Part shown: positions 1-7,939 of the stretch, piece by piece
How the letters are laid out: each line of letters opens with the position of its first letter
Numbering within the stretch: the first letter of the stretch is position 1
NCBI GenBank assembly: GCA_039527025.1
Contig: BAAAJN010000003.1
Span: 124,001-188,000 of the forward strand
DNA: 64,000 nucleotides
Reading direction: 5' to 3'
Source: Microlunatus lacustris
GTDB lineage: Bacteria; Actinomycetota; Actinomycetes; Propionibacteriales; Propionibacteriaceae
Made by a program: the position numbers and the translations under genes
Notes under the pieces: generated by a model
What the model saw: only the letters and a program-made list of their open reading frames with translations
Database searches by the model: none
What the model was told of the DNA's origin: nothing

Positions 1-680
1 GCCTTCCCCAGCCGACCGGCCTCGATCGGGCTCAGCCGGTGGTGCACGTCGTGCAGGACGTGCAGGCCGAACCCGAACTCCGCCCGGACGTGGGCCAGCA
101 ACGTGGGCGCGAAGTCGAGGTAGGCCGTGGTCTCCCAGACGTCCTCCTGCGGCACCTCGCCGCTGGCCGGCTCGTACATCAGGCCGTCGGCCGGCGGCAC
201 GCCGTAGGTCTTGTCGATGCCGGGGATGGCCGCCTGCACCCGGATCGCCTGGTAGCCCTGCGCCAGGTGCGCCTCGACGTCGCGGGACAGGTCGTCGAGC
301 GTGGCGCCGCTGGCGTGGCCGTAGACCATCACCCCGTCGCGGGCCGCGCCGCCGAGCAGCTGGTGGACCGGCATCCCGGCCGCCTGGCCCAGGAGGTCCC
401 ACAGCGCGACGTCGACGGCGGCGATCGCGGTCATGGTCACCGGCCCCCGCCGCCAGTAGGCGCCGCGGTAGAGGTACTGCCAGGTGTCCTCGATCCGCCG
501 GGCGTCGCGGCCGACGAGCAGCGGGCAGACGTGGTCGCGGAGGTAGGAGGCGACGGCCAGCTCACGCCCGTTCAGGGTGGCGTCCCCGACCCCGGTCAGC
601 CCGTCCTCGGTCTCGACCACCAGGGTCACGTAGTTGCGGCCCGGGGAGCAGACGACCACGCGGGCGTCGGTGATGCGCAC
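1..680 (-). CDS. manD: D-mannonate dehydratase family protein (enolase superfamily), partial, C-terminus outside window
   Basis: Enolase-superfamily dehydratase of the ManD/RspA type, which removes water from mannonate or a related sugar acid in cytosolic hexuronate/aldonate breakdown. The translated minus strand from the GTG at 678-680 gives about 226 residues. It shows the family N-terminus (VRITDARVVV), the capping-domain stretch AYWRRGPVTMTAIAAVD, the LLGGAAR turn, and the start of the barrel up to HDVHHRLSP. The remaining barrel strands carrying the metal ligands run off the left edge. A good ribosome site (AGAGGAAG) precedes the GTG. The gene is 35 nt downstream of an idonate-type dehydrogenase on the same strand, so the two probably form a sugar-acid operon. 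Whether this member is an efficient mannonate dehydratase or a low-activity RspA homologue cannot be told from sequence. Confidence 0.85.
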   Translation of the reverse strand, partial: MRITDARVVVCSPGRNYVTLVVETEDGLTGVGDATLNGRELAVASYLRDHVCPLLVGRDARRIEDTWQYLYRGAYWRRGPVTMTAIAAVDVALWDLLGQAAGMPVHQLLGGAARDGVMVYGHASGATLDDLSRDVEAHLAQGYQAIRVQAAIPGIDKTYGVPPADGLMYEPASGEVPQEDVWETTAYLDFAPTLLAHVRAEFGFGLHVLHDVHHRLSPIEAGRLGK

Positions 681-715
681 AGCGCTTCCTCTCGGTGGGG
701 GACGGCGGGCAGGAG

Positions 716-1741
716 TCAGGACAGCTGGAGCAGGACCTTGCTGCTGCCGGTGCTGCGGTTGGCGGCGACCCCGATGGCCTCGCCGGCGTCGGCGAGCGGG
801 AAGCGGTGGGTGATGAGCGGCGACACGTCGAGCCCGGCCGCCAGGGCCGCCACCGCGTCGGTGATCTCGTCGACGAAGCGGTAGCTGCCCACCCAGGTGA
901 TCTCCCGGGTGACCAGGTCGCCCAGCGCGGCCGGCGCCGGCTCGCCGGGCAGGTTGCCGACCTGGACCAGCGTCCCGCCGCGGGCGACGGCGTGCAGCAC
1001 CGCGCCCAGGGCGCCGGGGAACCCGGACGCCTCCACGACCAGCTCGACGTCGCTGGGCAGGCTCTCCCCGGCTCCGACGTCGATCGTCGCGTCGGCCCCC
1101 AGCGCCCGGGCGACGGCGAGCGCGGCCGGGCTGACGTCGGCGGCGGTCACCGACCGCGCCCCCGCGAACCTCAGCGCTGCGACCACGAGCCCGCCGATCG
1201 GCCCTGCCCCGTTGACCAGCACGTCCCGGCCGCGGACGTCGCCGGCCCGGCGGACCGCGTGCATGGCCACCCCGAGCGGCTCGGCCAGCGCGCCGTGCAG
1301 GGTGGAGACGCCGTCGGGCAGCGGCCGCAGCTGGTCGACCCGGACCGCGAGCTGCTCGGCGAAGGCGCCGTCTGTGTGGGGGAGGAAGGCGGCGGAGCCG
1401 AGGTAGCGGACCTCGGGGTAGAGGTTCGTGCGCCCGGCCAGCCGCTCCGGCAGGGTGCCGTCGCCGACCAGGGTGGCGGGGTGCACCGTCACCGGCAGGC
1501 CCACCTCGACCCCGCGGACGCCGGGGCCGAGGGAGCGCACCCGACCGGCGACCTCGTGGCCCAGGACCAGCGGCTCGCGGATGACCGCCGTCCCCGACGA
1601 CCCGTGCCGCCAGTAGGAGATGTCGGACCCGCAGATCCCGCCCCACTCGAGGTCGAGGACCACCTCACCCGGTCCAGCCACCGGAGCGGCCACCTCGTCG
1701 ACCCGGAGGTCCCCCGCCCCGTGCACCACCACTGCCCGCAT
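716..1741 (-). CDS. Zinc-type alcohol dehydrogenase, L-idonate 5-dehydrogenase-like
   Basis: A 341-residue medium-chain dehydrogenase, predicted to oxidise a polyol or sugar acid such as L-idonate with NAD(P). Visible motifs are CGSD near residue 38 (catalytic zinc Cys), LGHEVAGRV near 60 (zinc His/Glu) and the dinucleotide-binding GAGPIGG near 180. LYPEVRYLGSAAFLPHTDGAF resembles the idonate dehydrogenase subgroup. The lobe loop that normally carries four cysteines for structural zinc is present in length, but the cysteines are replaced. The start ATG has AGGAG eight bases upstream. It lies directly upstream of the mannonate dehydratase-like gene. Substrate assignment is inferred from subgroup resemblance and context; sorbitol or threonine dehydrogenase-like activity is an alternative. 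Confidence 0.8.
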   Translation of the reverse strand: MRAVVVHGAGDLRVDEVAAPVAGPGEVVLDLEWGGICGSDISYWRHGSSGTAVIREPLVLGHEVAGRVRSLGPGVRGVEVGLPVTVHPATLVGDGTLPERLAGRTNLYPEVRYLGSAAFLPHTDGAFAEQLAVRVDQLRPLPDGVSTLHGALAEPLGVAMHAVRRAGDVRGRDVLVNGAGPIGGLVVAALRFAGARSVTAADVSPAALAVARALGADATIDVGAGESLPSDVELVVEASGFPGALGAVLHAVARGGTLVQVGNLPGEPAPAALGDLVTREITWVGSYRFVDEITDAVAALAAGLDVSPLITHRFPLADAGEAIGVAANRSTGSSKVLLQLS

Positions 1742-1881
1742 CGTCGCTCCTGAGCTCGTCAGACCTCAGCCGATCACGGCGCCGCGACGGCGGGATCAGC
1801 GGGGTCCGCCGGCTCCGCCCAGCCCGGGCGGGCCCGGTACCGCCCTGTTATCTTCGGAGCCTTCGACGAGGGGAGCCTGGC

Positions 1882-2973
1882 GTGCAGCTCGGAATGATCG
1901 GTCTCGGCCGGATGGGTGCCAACATCGTCCGGCGCCTGATGCGGAACGGCCACGAGTGCGTGGTCTACGACGTCAGCGCCGACTCGGTCGCCGCCCTGGA
2001 GAAGGAGGGCGCGACCGGCGCCGCCACGCTCGAGGAGTTCGTGCAGAAGCTGGAGCAGCCGCGGGTGGCCTGGGTGATGATCCCGGCGGGCATCACCGGT
2101 CAGACGGTGGAGAAGCTGGCGCCGCTGCTGGACGAGGGTGACGTCATCATCGACGGCGGCAACTCCAACTACCACGACGACGTCCGCCGGGCGAAGAAGC
2201 TGCGCGAGCAGGGGATCCACTACGTCGACGTCGGCACCAGCGGCGGCGTCTTCGGACTCGAGCGCGGATACTGCCTGATGGTCGGCGGGGACGAGGAGGC
2301 GGTCAGCCTGATCGACCCGATCCTCAAGACCATCGCCCCCGGACCCGGCGAGATCGAGCGCACCCCCGGGCGCGAGGGCGAGCTGGGGGCCGAGGAGCAG
2401 GGCTACCTGCACTGCGGCCCCTCCGGCGCCGGGCACTTCGTCAAGATGGTCCACAACGGCATCGAGTACGGCATCATGGCCGCCTTCGCCGAGGGCCTGA
2501 ACATCCTGCACAACGCCGACGCGGGCATCAAGGCCGGCGAGCACTCCGCGGAGATCGCCCCGCTGGAGGAGCCGGAGTACTACCAGTTCGACATCGACAC
2601 CGGAAAGGTCACCGAGCTCTGGCGCCGCGGGTCGGTCATCTCCTCCTGGCTGCTGGACCTGACCGCTGCCGCGCTGCACGCCAACCCGACGTTGGAGGGC
2701 CTGGCCGGCCGCGTCTCCGACTCCGGCGAGGGTCGCTGGACGGTCAAGGCGGCCATCGACGTCGGCGTGCCGGTGCCGGTGCTGGCCGCGTCGCTGTTCG
2801 AGCGGTTCGCCTCCCGCGACGAGGACAAGTTCGCCAACCAGGTGCTGTCGGCGATGCGCCAGCAGTTCGGCGGCCACAACGAGCTGCCCGCCGGTGACTC
2901 GCTGGAGGCCGGCGGCGAGAAGTCCGACCGGGCCGGCAGCAAGACCGCAGGCCAGCCGAAGGTCCAGAGCTGA
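1882..2973 (+). CDS. gnd: 6-phosphogluconate dehydrogenase, decarboxylating (short YqeC/GndA type)
   Basis: Oxidative pentose phosphate enzyme converting 6-phosphogluconate to ribulose 5-phosphate and CO2 with reduction of NAD(P). The 363-residue protein opens with the Rossmann motif GMIGLGRMGANI, followed by DGGNSNYHDD, the substrate-binding DVGTSGGVFGLERGYCLMVGG, and the catalytic GHFVKMVHNGIEYG with Lys and Asn/Glu in place. The C-terminal helical domain ends with FGGHNELP and a short charged tail. It belongs to the short class (around 300-340 residues) rather than the 470-residue class. The start is GTG with GAGGGGAG upstream. In many actinobacteria this gene sits between dnaN and recF; here it is about 50 kb away, beside sugar-acid genes. 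Confidence 0.95.
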   Translation: MQLGMIGLGRMGANIVRRLMRNGHECVVYDVSADSVAALEKEGATGAATLEEFVQKLEQPRVAWVMIPAGITGQTVEKLAPLLDEGDVIIDGGNSNYHDDVRRAKKLREQGIHYVDVGTSGGVFGLERGYCLMVGGDEEAVSLIDPILKTIAPGPGEIERTPGREGELGAEEQGYLHCGPSGAGHFVKMVHNGIEYGIMAAFAEGLNILHNADAGIKAGEHSAEIAPLEEPEYYQFDIDTGKVTELWRRGSVISSWLLDLTAAALHANPTLEGLAGRVSDSGEGRWTVKAAIDVGVPVPVLAASLFERFASRDEDKFANQVLSAMRQQFGGHNELPAGDSLEAGGEKSDRAGSKTAGQPKVQS

Positions 2974-3021
2974 CGCCGGCGCGCTGATCGAGAGCACGAC
3001 GGCGTCCTGCTGGTCACCGCT

Positions 3022-3384
3022 TCAGCGGTGCAGGCGGTGGTCCTTGGCCCGCTCGTGCTCCTCGATCGTCGCGGCGTAGGTGCGCCGCTCCTTCAGCAGC
3101 CACGGCGGTGGGTCGGCCAGCAGGGCGCCGATCTGGTCGCCGTCCAGGCTGTCGGCCAGTCCGTTGCGGGCCAGCGCCGCGCGGGAGATGCCCAGCTTCT
3201 GGGCCACCACGTCACGCGGGAACGGCCCGTTGCGGCGCAGCTCGACCAACCAGGGCGGAGGGTCGGCCTTCAGCTGCTCCACCTCGTCACGGGTCAGCTC
3301 CGCGGACTGGAACTCCGCCGGGGTCGCGGGCAGGTGGACACCGAGCTTCTGGGCTGCGGTGAGGGGCTTCAGGGTCTGGCTCAC
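3022..3384 (-). CDS. DUF5997 family protein
   Basis: A 120-residue soluble protein of unknown function that matches the actinobacterial DUF5997 pattern. Two similar segments each contain DPPPWL (about residues 41-46 and 91-96) next to short helical stretches, suggesting an internal duplication. A predicted helix-turn-helix-like piece (VVAQKLGISRAALARNGLA) lies between them and recalls DNA-binding folds, but this is only an inference. The gene ends convergently 48 nt from gnd. It is divergent from the LysR effector-domain protein that follows, with about 70 bp between the starts, a pairing found repeatedly in actinobacteria. Confidence 0.85.
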   Translation of the reverse strand: MSQTLKPLTAAQKLGVHLPATPAEFQSAELTRDEVEQLKADPPPWLVELRRNGPFPRDVVAQKLGISRAALARNGLADSLDGDQIGALLADPPPWLLKERRTYAATIEEHERAKDHRLHR

Positions 3385-3452
3385 CGTCCCAGGCTAGCCA
3401 TGTCCGGCCCGCTCAGCCGCCGCCTCCGAGCCGGCCGGACTAGCCTGCGAGG

Positions 3453-4139
3453 GTGAGCGACCTCTCCCCCGCCGACGGCCGGCGCGCCGTCCCGACCCTG
3501 CGGGTCGGGTTCGTGCCCGGGGTGACGCTCACCAAGTGGCGCCGGATCTGGGCAGACCGGTTCCCGCGGCTGGGTCTCGACGTCCTCGAGGTCGCCGAGG
3601 CCGACCAGCACGCCGCGCTCGTCCACGAGACCGTCGACCTGTGCTTCGTCCGGCTGCCGCTGGACGACCCCCGGCTGCACCTGATCCCGCTGTGGTCGGA
3701 GCAGCCGGTGGTGGTGGCGCCGCGGGACCACCCGGTCGCCGTCTTCGACGCCGTCACCCTGGCCGACCTGAGCGAGGAGGACGTCGTCGAGGGGTTCGCC
3801 GGCGACGAGGCGCTGGACCTGGTCGCGGGCGGGGCGGGCGTCGTCCACCTGCCCCAGTCCGTCGCCCGGGCCGCGAGCCGCAGAGATCTGGTCCACCGAC
3901 CGGTCACCGACGCGATCCCCACGCAGATCGGGCTGGCCTGGCTGCGGGAGAACCCGCACGAGATGATCGAGGAGTTCATCGGCATCGTCCGCGGCCGGAC
4001 GGCGAACAGCTCCCGCTCGTCACAGGCCGCCGCTCCCGCTGCAGCGAAGCCGCCGAAGCCTCGAACCCCGGCCCGGTCGGAGTCGACCCCCGGCCGCACC
4101 CGCGGCGGCCGCCGGCCGGGCCGCACCCGCGGCCGCTGA
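3453..4139 (+). CDS. LysR substrate-binding-domain protein lacking a DNA-binding domain
   Basis: The 228-residue product starts directly with the strand-helix pattern of a LysR-type effector-binding domain (LRVGFVPGVTLTKWRRIWADRF, then HETVDLCFVRLP and WSEQPVVVAPRDHPVA). No winged helix-turn-helix precedes it. The GTG start is placed just after the divergent promoter region, leaving no room for one. The C-terminal 40 residues are low-complexity basic Ala/Pro/Arg/Gly and may bind nucleic acid or simply be disordered. A stand-alone effector domain opposite DUF5997 suggests the two act together, perhaps with DUF5997 supplying the DNA-binding part; that link is inferred. It ends 1 nt from the convergent FAD oxidoreductase. 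Confidence 0.82.
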   Translation: MSDLSPADGRRAVPTLRVGFVPGVTLTKWRRIWADRFPRLGLDVLEVAEADQHAALVHETVDLCFVRLPLDDPRLHLIPLWSEQPVVVAPRDHPVAVFDAVTLADLSEEDVVEGFAGDEALDLVAGGAGVVHLPQSVARAASRRDLVHRPVTDAIPTQIGLAWLRENPHEMIEEFIGIVRGRTANSSRSSQAAAPAAAKPPKPRTPARSESTPGRTRGGRRPGRTRGR

Positions 4140-4140
4140 C

Positions 4141-5079
4141 TCAGCCCAACCGCTCTGCGAGCGCCCGCCCCAGCGCGACGCCGGACAGGTAGGCCGCCTC
4201 CACCCGCGGCTTGTCGGACCAGGCGTCACCGCAGACCCCGACCAGGTCCTCACCCAGGAAGTAGCGCTCCTCGCGGGTCTGGCTCGGCTTCCCGAAGGTC
4301 CAGCGGTGCACGTGGGTGGACACGGCCTCGGTGGGGATGCCCAGCGCGTCGCGGACGGCGAGCTCCATCAGCGGCGCGGCTTCCTGCGGAGCCTCGAGGT
4401 GCTCGGCGGCGAACTCGGGCGTGGAGTGCGCGACCAGGACCGGGGCGAAGTCGTCCCGGCGGCGGCCGTCGTCGGCGATCCAGGCCAGGATCGGGTCGTC
4501 GGCCACGAAGGCGCCGTCCATCGCGGGCCAGCGGGCCTCGTCCCAGCGGGCGGTGAGGGCCAGCACCGGCTGGAACGGGTCGTGCAGCGCCGCGGACACC
4601 GCCGAGAAGGCCGGGTCGAGCAGCCGCTGGGCCTGCGGGTCGGGCATGGCCAGCACGACGGCGTCGGCGGGCTGCCCGTCGACCTGCAGGCCGGGCGTGA
4701 CGGCGCGGACGTTCTGCTCCCGCACGTCGAGCCCCGACGCCAGGTCCTCGACCAGCGCGCGCAGCCCACCCGGGGCGGCCCAGCGCATCGGTCCGGGCTT
4801 GGCGGTGAGCCGGCCGTCGTCGGCGACGTGGAAGGTGTCGGTCCAGGGCCGGGCCAGGCCGCGGGCGCGCCAGTCGTCGACCACGGCCTCGAAGGCGGGG
4901 TCGGAGACGGTGAAGTAGGAGGCCCCGGTGTCGACCACCCGGTCGTCGGTGCGGCGGCTGGCCATCCGGCCGCCGATCCGCTTGCCGCGGTCGAGCACCG
5001 CCACGTCGAGGCCGACGTCGCGCAGGGTCCGGGCGGCGGCGATCCCGGAGATGCCGGCGCCCACCACGATCACGGTCAT
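4141..5079 (-). CDS. FAD/NAD(P)-dependent oxidoreductase, renalase-like
   Basis: A 312-residue flavoprotein of the amine oxidase/renalase type. The N-terminus has the FAD dinucleotide motif GAGISGIAAARTL and the second FAD signature DRGKRIGGRMASRR, followed by VVDTGASYF. The C-terminal FAD segment is VGVCGDAWSDKPRVEAAYLSG. Bacterial relatives repair or oxidise dihydropyridine-type molecules or have unknown substrates; the substrate here cannot be inferred. Cytosolic, with no signal peptide. The gene lies downstream of the pyrimidine-degradation operon on the same strand, after the PPOX remnant, and may be read through from it. Confidence 0.85.
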   Translation of the reverse strand: MTVIVVGAGISGIAAARTLRDVGLDVAVLDRGKRIGGRMASRRTDDRVVDTGASYFTVSDPAFEAVVDDWRARGLARPWTDTFHVADDGRLTAKPGPMRWAAPGGLRALVEDLASGLDVREQNVRAVTPGLQVDGQPADAVVLAMPDPQAQRLLDPAFSAVSAALHDPFQPVLALTARWDEARWPAMDGAFVADDPILAWIADDGRRRDDFAPVLVAHSTPEFAAEHLEAPQEAAPLMELAVRDALGIPTEAVSTHVHRWTFGKPSQTREERYFLGEDLVGVCGDAWSDKPRVEAAYLSGVALGRALAERLG

Positions 5080-5086
5080 GCCGTCA

Positions 5087-5310
5087 TCGTGCCACCGGGG
5101 ACCTGAGCGCCTCCAGGTACAGGCTCACCAGCTCCTCCACCGCCGCGTCGCCTGGGTCGTCGGCCACGGCGGGCAGCTCGACCGGCCCCTCTGAGAGACG
5201 GCGTAGGACCAGAACGACCCGGCGTCGACCTCGAGCGCCGCCCAGGGCCCCGCCGCAGGTCGGCGTACTTGGCCCGGTCAGCCGTCGTGGAGACCCGCAC
5301 CACGCCGGCC
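5087..5310 (-). pseudogene. Remnant of a PPOX-class F420-dependent split-barrel oxidoreductase
   Basis: Translated on the minus strand, three adjacent pieces in different frames spell one recognisable protein. VRVSTTADRAKYADLRRGP is followed, after a shift, by WAALEVDAGSFWSYAV, then after another shift by GPVELPAVADDPGDAAVEELVSLY. This is the central part of PPOX-class F420-dependent enzymes, whose hallmark is RVST.ADR.KY..L..DPR. The N-terminal roughly 45 residues and the C-terminal third are absent. The remnant abuts the stop of the LLM gene, so a deletion probably removed its 5' end. Frameshifts plus two-sided truncation make it very unlikely to be functional. Confidence 0.75.
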
Positions 5311-6342
5311 TCACGAGCGGGCGGTGACCTGGTCGCGGAGCGCCGGCATGACCGTTTCGCCGTAGACCCGCAGGGTCTCCTCCTTGTTGTCGTGCTGCAG
5401 GTAGCCGGCGAACTGGTCGCAGCCGATCGCCTTGAGCTGCTCGAGCTTGGCGACGTGGTCCTCGGCGGTGCCGAGCAGGCAGAACCGGTCGACGATCTCG
5501 TCGGGGACGAAGGCGGTGTGGGTGTTCCCCGCCCGGCCGTGCTCGTTGTAGTCGTAGTCCTGGCGGCCGCGGATGTAGTCGGTCAGGGCCTGCGGCACGG
5601 CTCCGGAGTCGCCGTACTTGGCCACGATGTCAGCGACGTGGTTGCCGACCATCCCGCCGAACCAGCGGCACTGGTCGCGCATGTGCGACCAGTCGTCGCC
5701 CCGCTGCTCGTCCAGCACGTACATGGGGGCGGCGACGCAGAAGGTGATGGCCATCGGGTCCCGGCCGGCGTTGCTGGCCGCGGTGCGGACGCTCTCGATC
5801 ATCCAGGCCGCGATGTCGACGTCGGCCAGCTGGAGGATGAACCCGTCGCCGACCTCACCGGCCGCCTTGAGGGCCAGCGGCCCGTACGCGGCGACCCAGA
5901 CCTCCAGCGACGACGTCCGGGCCCAGGGGAACTGCAGCGTCGTGCCCTTGTAGTCCACCGGCCGGCAGTTGGCGAGCTCGCGGATGACGTGCGTCGCCTC
6001 GCGGACCTCCTTGAGCGTCGACGGCTTGCCGTTGGTCACCCGGACGGCGGAGTCGCCGCGCCCGATGCCGCAGACCGTCCGGTTGCCGTACATCTCGTTG
6101 AGCGTGGCGAACAGCGACGCGGTGACCGTCCAGTCCCGGGTGGCCGGGTTGGTGACCATCGGACCGACCTTGATCCGGTGCGTCCGGTCCAGGATCTGGC
6201 TGTAGATGACGTACGGCTCCTGCCACAGCAGGTGGCTGTCGAACGTCCACACGTGGTCGAAGCCGTGCGCCTCGCTCAGCTGGGCCAGCTTCACGGTCCG
6301 CTGCGCTGGCGGGTTGGTCTGGAGAACCACACCGAAATCCAC
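5311..6342 (-). CDS. LLM class flavin/F420-dependent oxidoreductase, TIGR03842-like
   Basis: A 343-residue luciferase-like monooxygenase fold enzyme of the family usually found with dihydropyrimidinase. Characteristic pieces are MDFGVVLQTNPPA, HVWTFDSHLLWQEPYVIYSQIL, VGPMVTNPATRDW and CGIGRGDSAVR. Family members are annotated as F420-dependent methylene-tetrahydromethanopterin-reductase-like proteins. In this context it may carry out a redox step on a pyrimidine or hydantoin compound, which is inferred from operon position only. It lies 45 nt downstream of hydA, with one copy of the CCCTTCGACAAGCTCAGGG-type repeat in the gap. The start is taken as the GTG at 6340-6342 because the conserved N-terminus begins there. 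Confidence 0.88.
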   Translation of the reverse strand: MDFGVVLQTNPPAQRTVKLAQLSEAHGFDHVWTFDSHLLWQEPYVIYSQILDRTHRIKVGPMVTNPATRDWTVTASLFATLNEMYGNRTVCGIGRGDSAVRVTNGKPSTLKEVREATHVIRELANCRPVDYKGTTLQFPWARTSSLEVWVAAYGPLALKAAGEVGDGFILQLADVDIAAWMIESVRTAASNAGRDPMAITFCVAAPMYVLDEQRGDDWSHMRDQCRWFGGMVGNHVADIVAKYGDSGAVPQALTDYIRGRQDYDYNEHGRAGNTHTAFVPDEIVDRFCLLGTAEDHVAKLEQLKAIGCDQFAGYLQHDNKEETLRVYGETVMPALRDQVTARS

Positions 6343-6352
6343 GAGATCAACG

Positions 6353-6371
6353 CCCTTCGACAGGCTCAGGG
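6353..6371. repeat. Dispersed 19-bp repeat, CCCTTCGACARGCTCAGGG type
   Basis: One copy of a short imperfectly palindromic sequence (CCCT...AGGG ends) in the hydA-LLM intergenic gap. Other copies are at 7834-7853, 7870-7888, 7909-7927, 53278-53296 and 53525-53620. It lies only between genes. Confidence 0.8.
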
Positions 6372-6387
6372 AGCGGGGTGCAGGCCA

Positions 6388-7824
6388 TCAGACCAGGTAC
6401 TGACTGAGGCCGCGCTTGAGGAACTGCCCGTGCCCCGTGCGGCCGACGTACTGCCCGTCGTCGACGACGACGGTGCCGCGCGACATCACCGTGTCGACGT
6501 GGCCGTCGACCTCGAAGCCCTCCCAGGCCGAGTAGTCCATGGCCATGTGGTGGGTCTTGCCGACGCCGATGGAGGTGTGGCCGTTCGGGTCGTAGACCAC
6601 CACGTCGGCGTCCGCGCCGGGCTGGATCACGCCCTTGCGGCCGTAGAGGCCGAACATCCGGGCCGGCGTCGTCGAGGTCAGCTCCACCCAGCGGGGCAGG
6701 GTGATCTGCCCCGTGACCACGCCCTGGTACATCAGGTCCATCCGGTGCTCGACCGAGCCGATCCCGTTCGGGATCTTCGCGAAGTTGCCGAGACCCAGGT
6801 CCTTCTGGTCCTTCATGCAGAAGGGGCAGTGGTCGGTCGAGACCATCTGGATGTCGTTGGTCCGCAGCGCCTGCCACATGTGGTCCTGGTGTCCCTCGGC
6901 CCGGGAGCGCAGCGGGGTCGAGCAGACCCACTTGGCGCCCTCGAAACTGCCCCACTCCGGCCCGCTGGCGCCGAGCTGCTCCTCCAGCGACAGGTACAGG
7001 TACTGCGGGCAGGTCTCTCCGAAGACGTTCTGGCCGGCGTCGCGGGCGGCGGCGATCTGCTGCACGGCCTGCTTGGCGCTGACGTGCACCACGTAGAGCG
7101 GCGCCCCGGTCAGGTTGGCGATCATGATCGCCCGGTGCGTCGCCTCCTCCTCGGCCTGCCAGGGCCGGGAGATGCCGTGCCAGTAGGGGTCGCTCTTCCC
7201 CTGCGCCAGCAGCTGGGAGACCAGCACGTCGATCATGCCGCCGTTCTCGGCGTGCATCATGATCATCGAGCCGTTCTCGGCGGCCTTCTGCATGGCCCGC
7301 AGGATCTGCCCGTCGTCGGACAGGAAGACGCCCTTGTAGGCCATGAAGAGCTTGAAGCTGGTGACCCCCTCGATGATCAGCTGGTCCATCGCGCGCAGCG
7401 ACTCGTCGTCGACGTCGGACAGGATCTGGTGGAACCCGTAGTCGACGGCGCAGTTGCCGGCGGCCTTCTCGTGCCAGAGCTTGTACTGGTCGAGGACGTG
7501 CTCGCCGGCGTACTGCACGACGAAGTCCACGATGCTCGTGGTGCCGCCCCAGGCTGCCGCCCGGGTTCCGGTCTCGAAGGTGTCGCTGGCCGACGTGCCG
7601 CCGAACGGCATCTCCATGTGGGTGTGCGCGTCGATGCCGCCCGGGATGACGTACTTGCCGGCCGCGTCCAGCACCGCGTCGACCGACCGCTCGAGGTCGT
7701 GCCCGAGCAGCACCGAGCCGGGCGCCAGCACCGCGGCGATGGTCTGGCCGTCGACCAGCACGTCGGCCGTGGCGGTGCCGGTCGCGTTCACGACGGTGCC
7801 GTTCTTGATCAGGGTCGTGGTCAT
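6388..7824 (-). CDS. hydA: Dihydropyrimidinase / D-hydantoinase
   Basis: Amidohydrolase-superfamily enzyme opening the ring of 5,6-dihydrouracil or dihydrothymine to N-carbamoyl-beta-amino acids. The 478 residues match the family length. Metal-binding DAHTHMEMPFGG lies near residue 66. The SFKLFMAYKG segment carries the lysine that is carboxylated to bridge the two zincs. VVHVSAKQA and STDHCPF supply further metal ligands, and the start is TTTLIKNGTVVNA. It sits 115 nt downstream of the nitrilase-type amidohydrolase that would take the next step of the same route, and upstream of the LLM enzyme. The gap to the upstream gene holds three dispersed repeats. A hydantoinase specificity is equally possible from sequence. 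Confidence 0.95.
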   Translation of the reverse strand: MTTTLIKNGTVVNATGTATADVLVDGQTIAAVLAPGSVLLGHDLERSVDAVLDAAGKYVIPGGIDAHTHMEMPFGGTSASDTFETGTRAAAWGGTTSIVDFVVQYAGEHVLDQYKLWHEKAAGNCAVDYGFHQILSDVDDESLRAMDQLIIEGVTSFKLFMAYKGVFLSDDGQILRAMQKAAENGSMIMMHAENGGMIDVLVSQLLAQGKSDPYWHGISRPWQAEEEATHRAIMIANLTGAPLYVVHVSAKQAVQQIAAARDAGQNVFGETCPQYLYLSLEEQLGASGPEWGSFEGAKWVCSTPLRSRAEGHQDHMWQALRTNDIQMVSTDHCPFCMKDQKDLGLGNFAKIPNGIGSVEHRMDLMYQGVVTGQITLPRWVELTSTTPARMFGLYGRKGVIQPGADADVVVYDPNGHTSIGVGKTHHMAMDYSAWEGFEVDGHVDTVMSRGTVVVDDGQYVGRTGHGQFLKRGLSQYLV

Positions 7825-7833
7825 GCGTCAGGC

Positions 7834-7927
7834 TCCCGGAGCTTGTCGAAGGGTCGCGCGGTGGGAGTGCCCTTCGACGAGCTCAGGGCGCGGAAGGCGA
7901 TGGCCATGCCCTTCGACGAGCTCAGGG
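7834..7927. repeat. Cluster of three dispersed repeats, including a 39-bp tandem duplication
   Basis: Between the amidohydrolase and hydA there are three copies: one inverted and slightly degenerate (7834-7853) and two direct (7870-7888 and 7909-7927). The two direct copies are part of a longer duplicated unit, since GCGCGGAAGGCG follows each copy and the period is 39 bp. Nothing else is seen in this gap. Confidence 0.8.
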
Positions 7928-7939
7928 CGCGGAAGGCGG

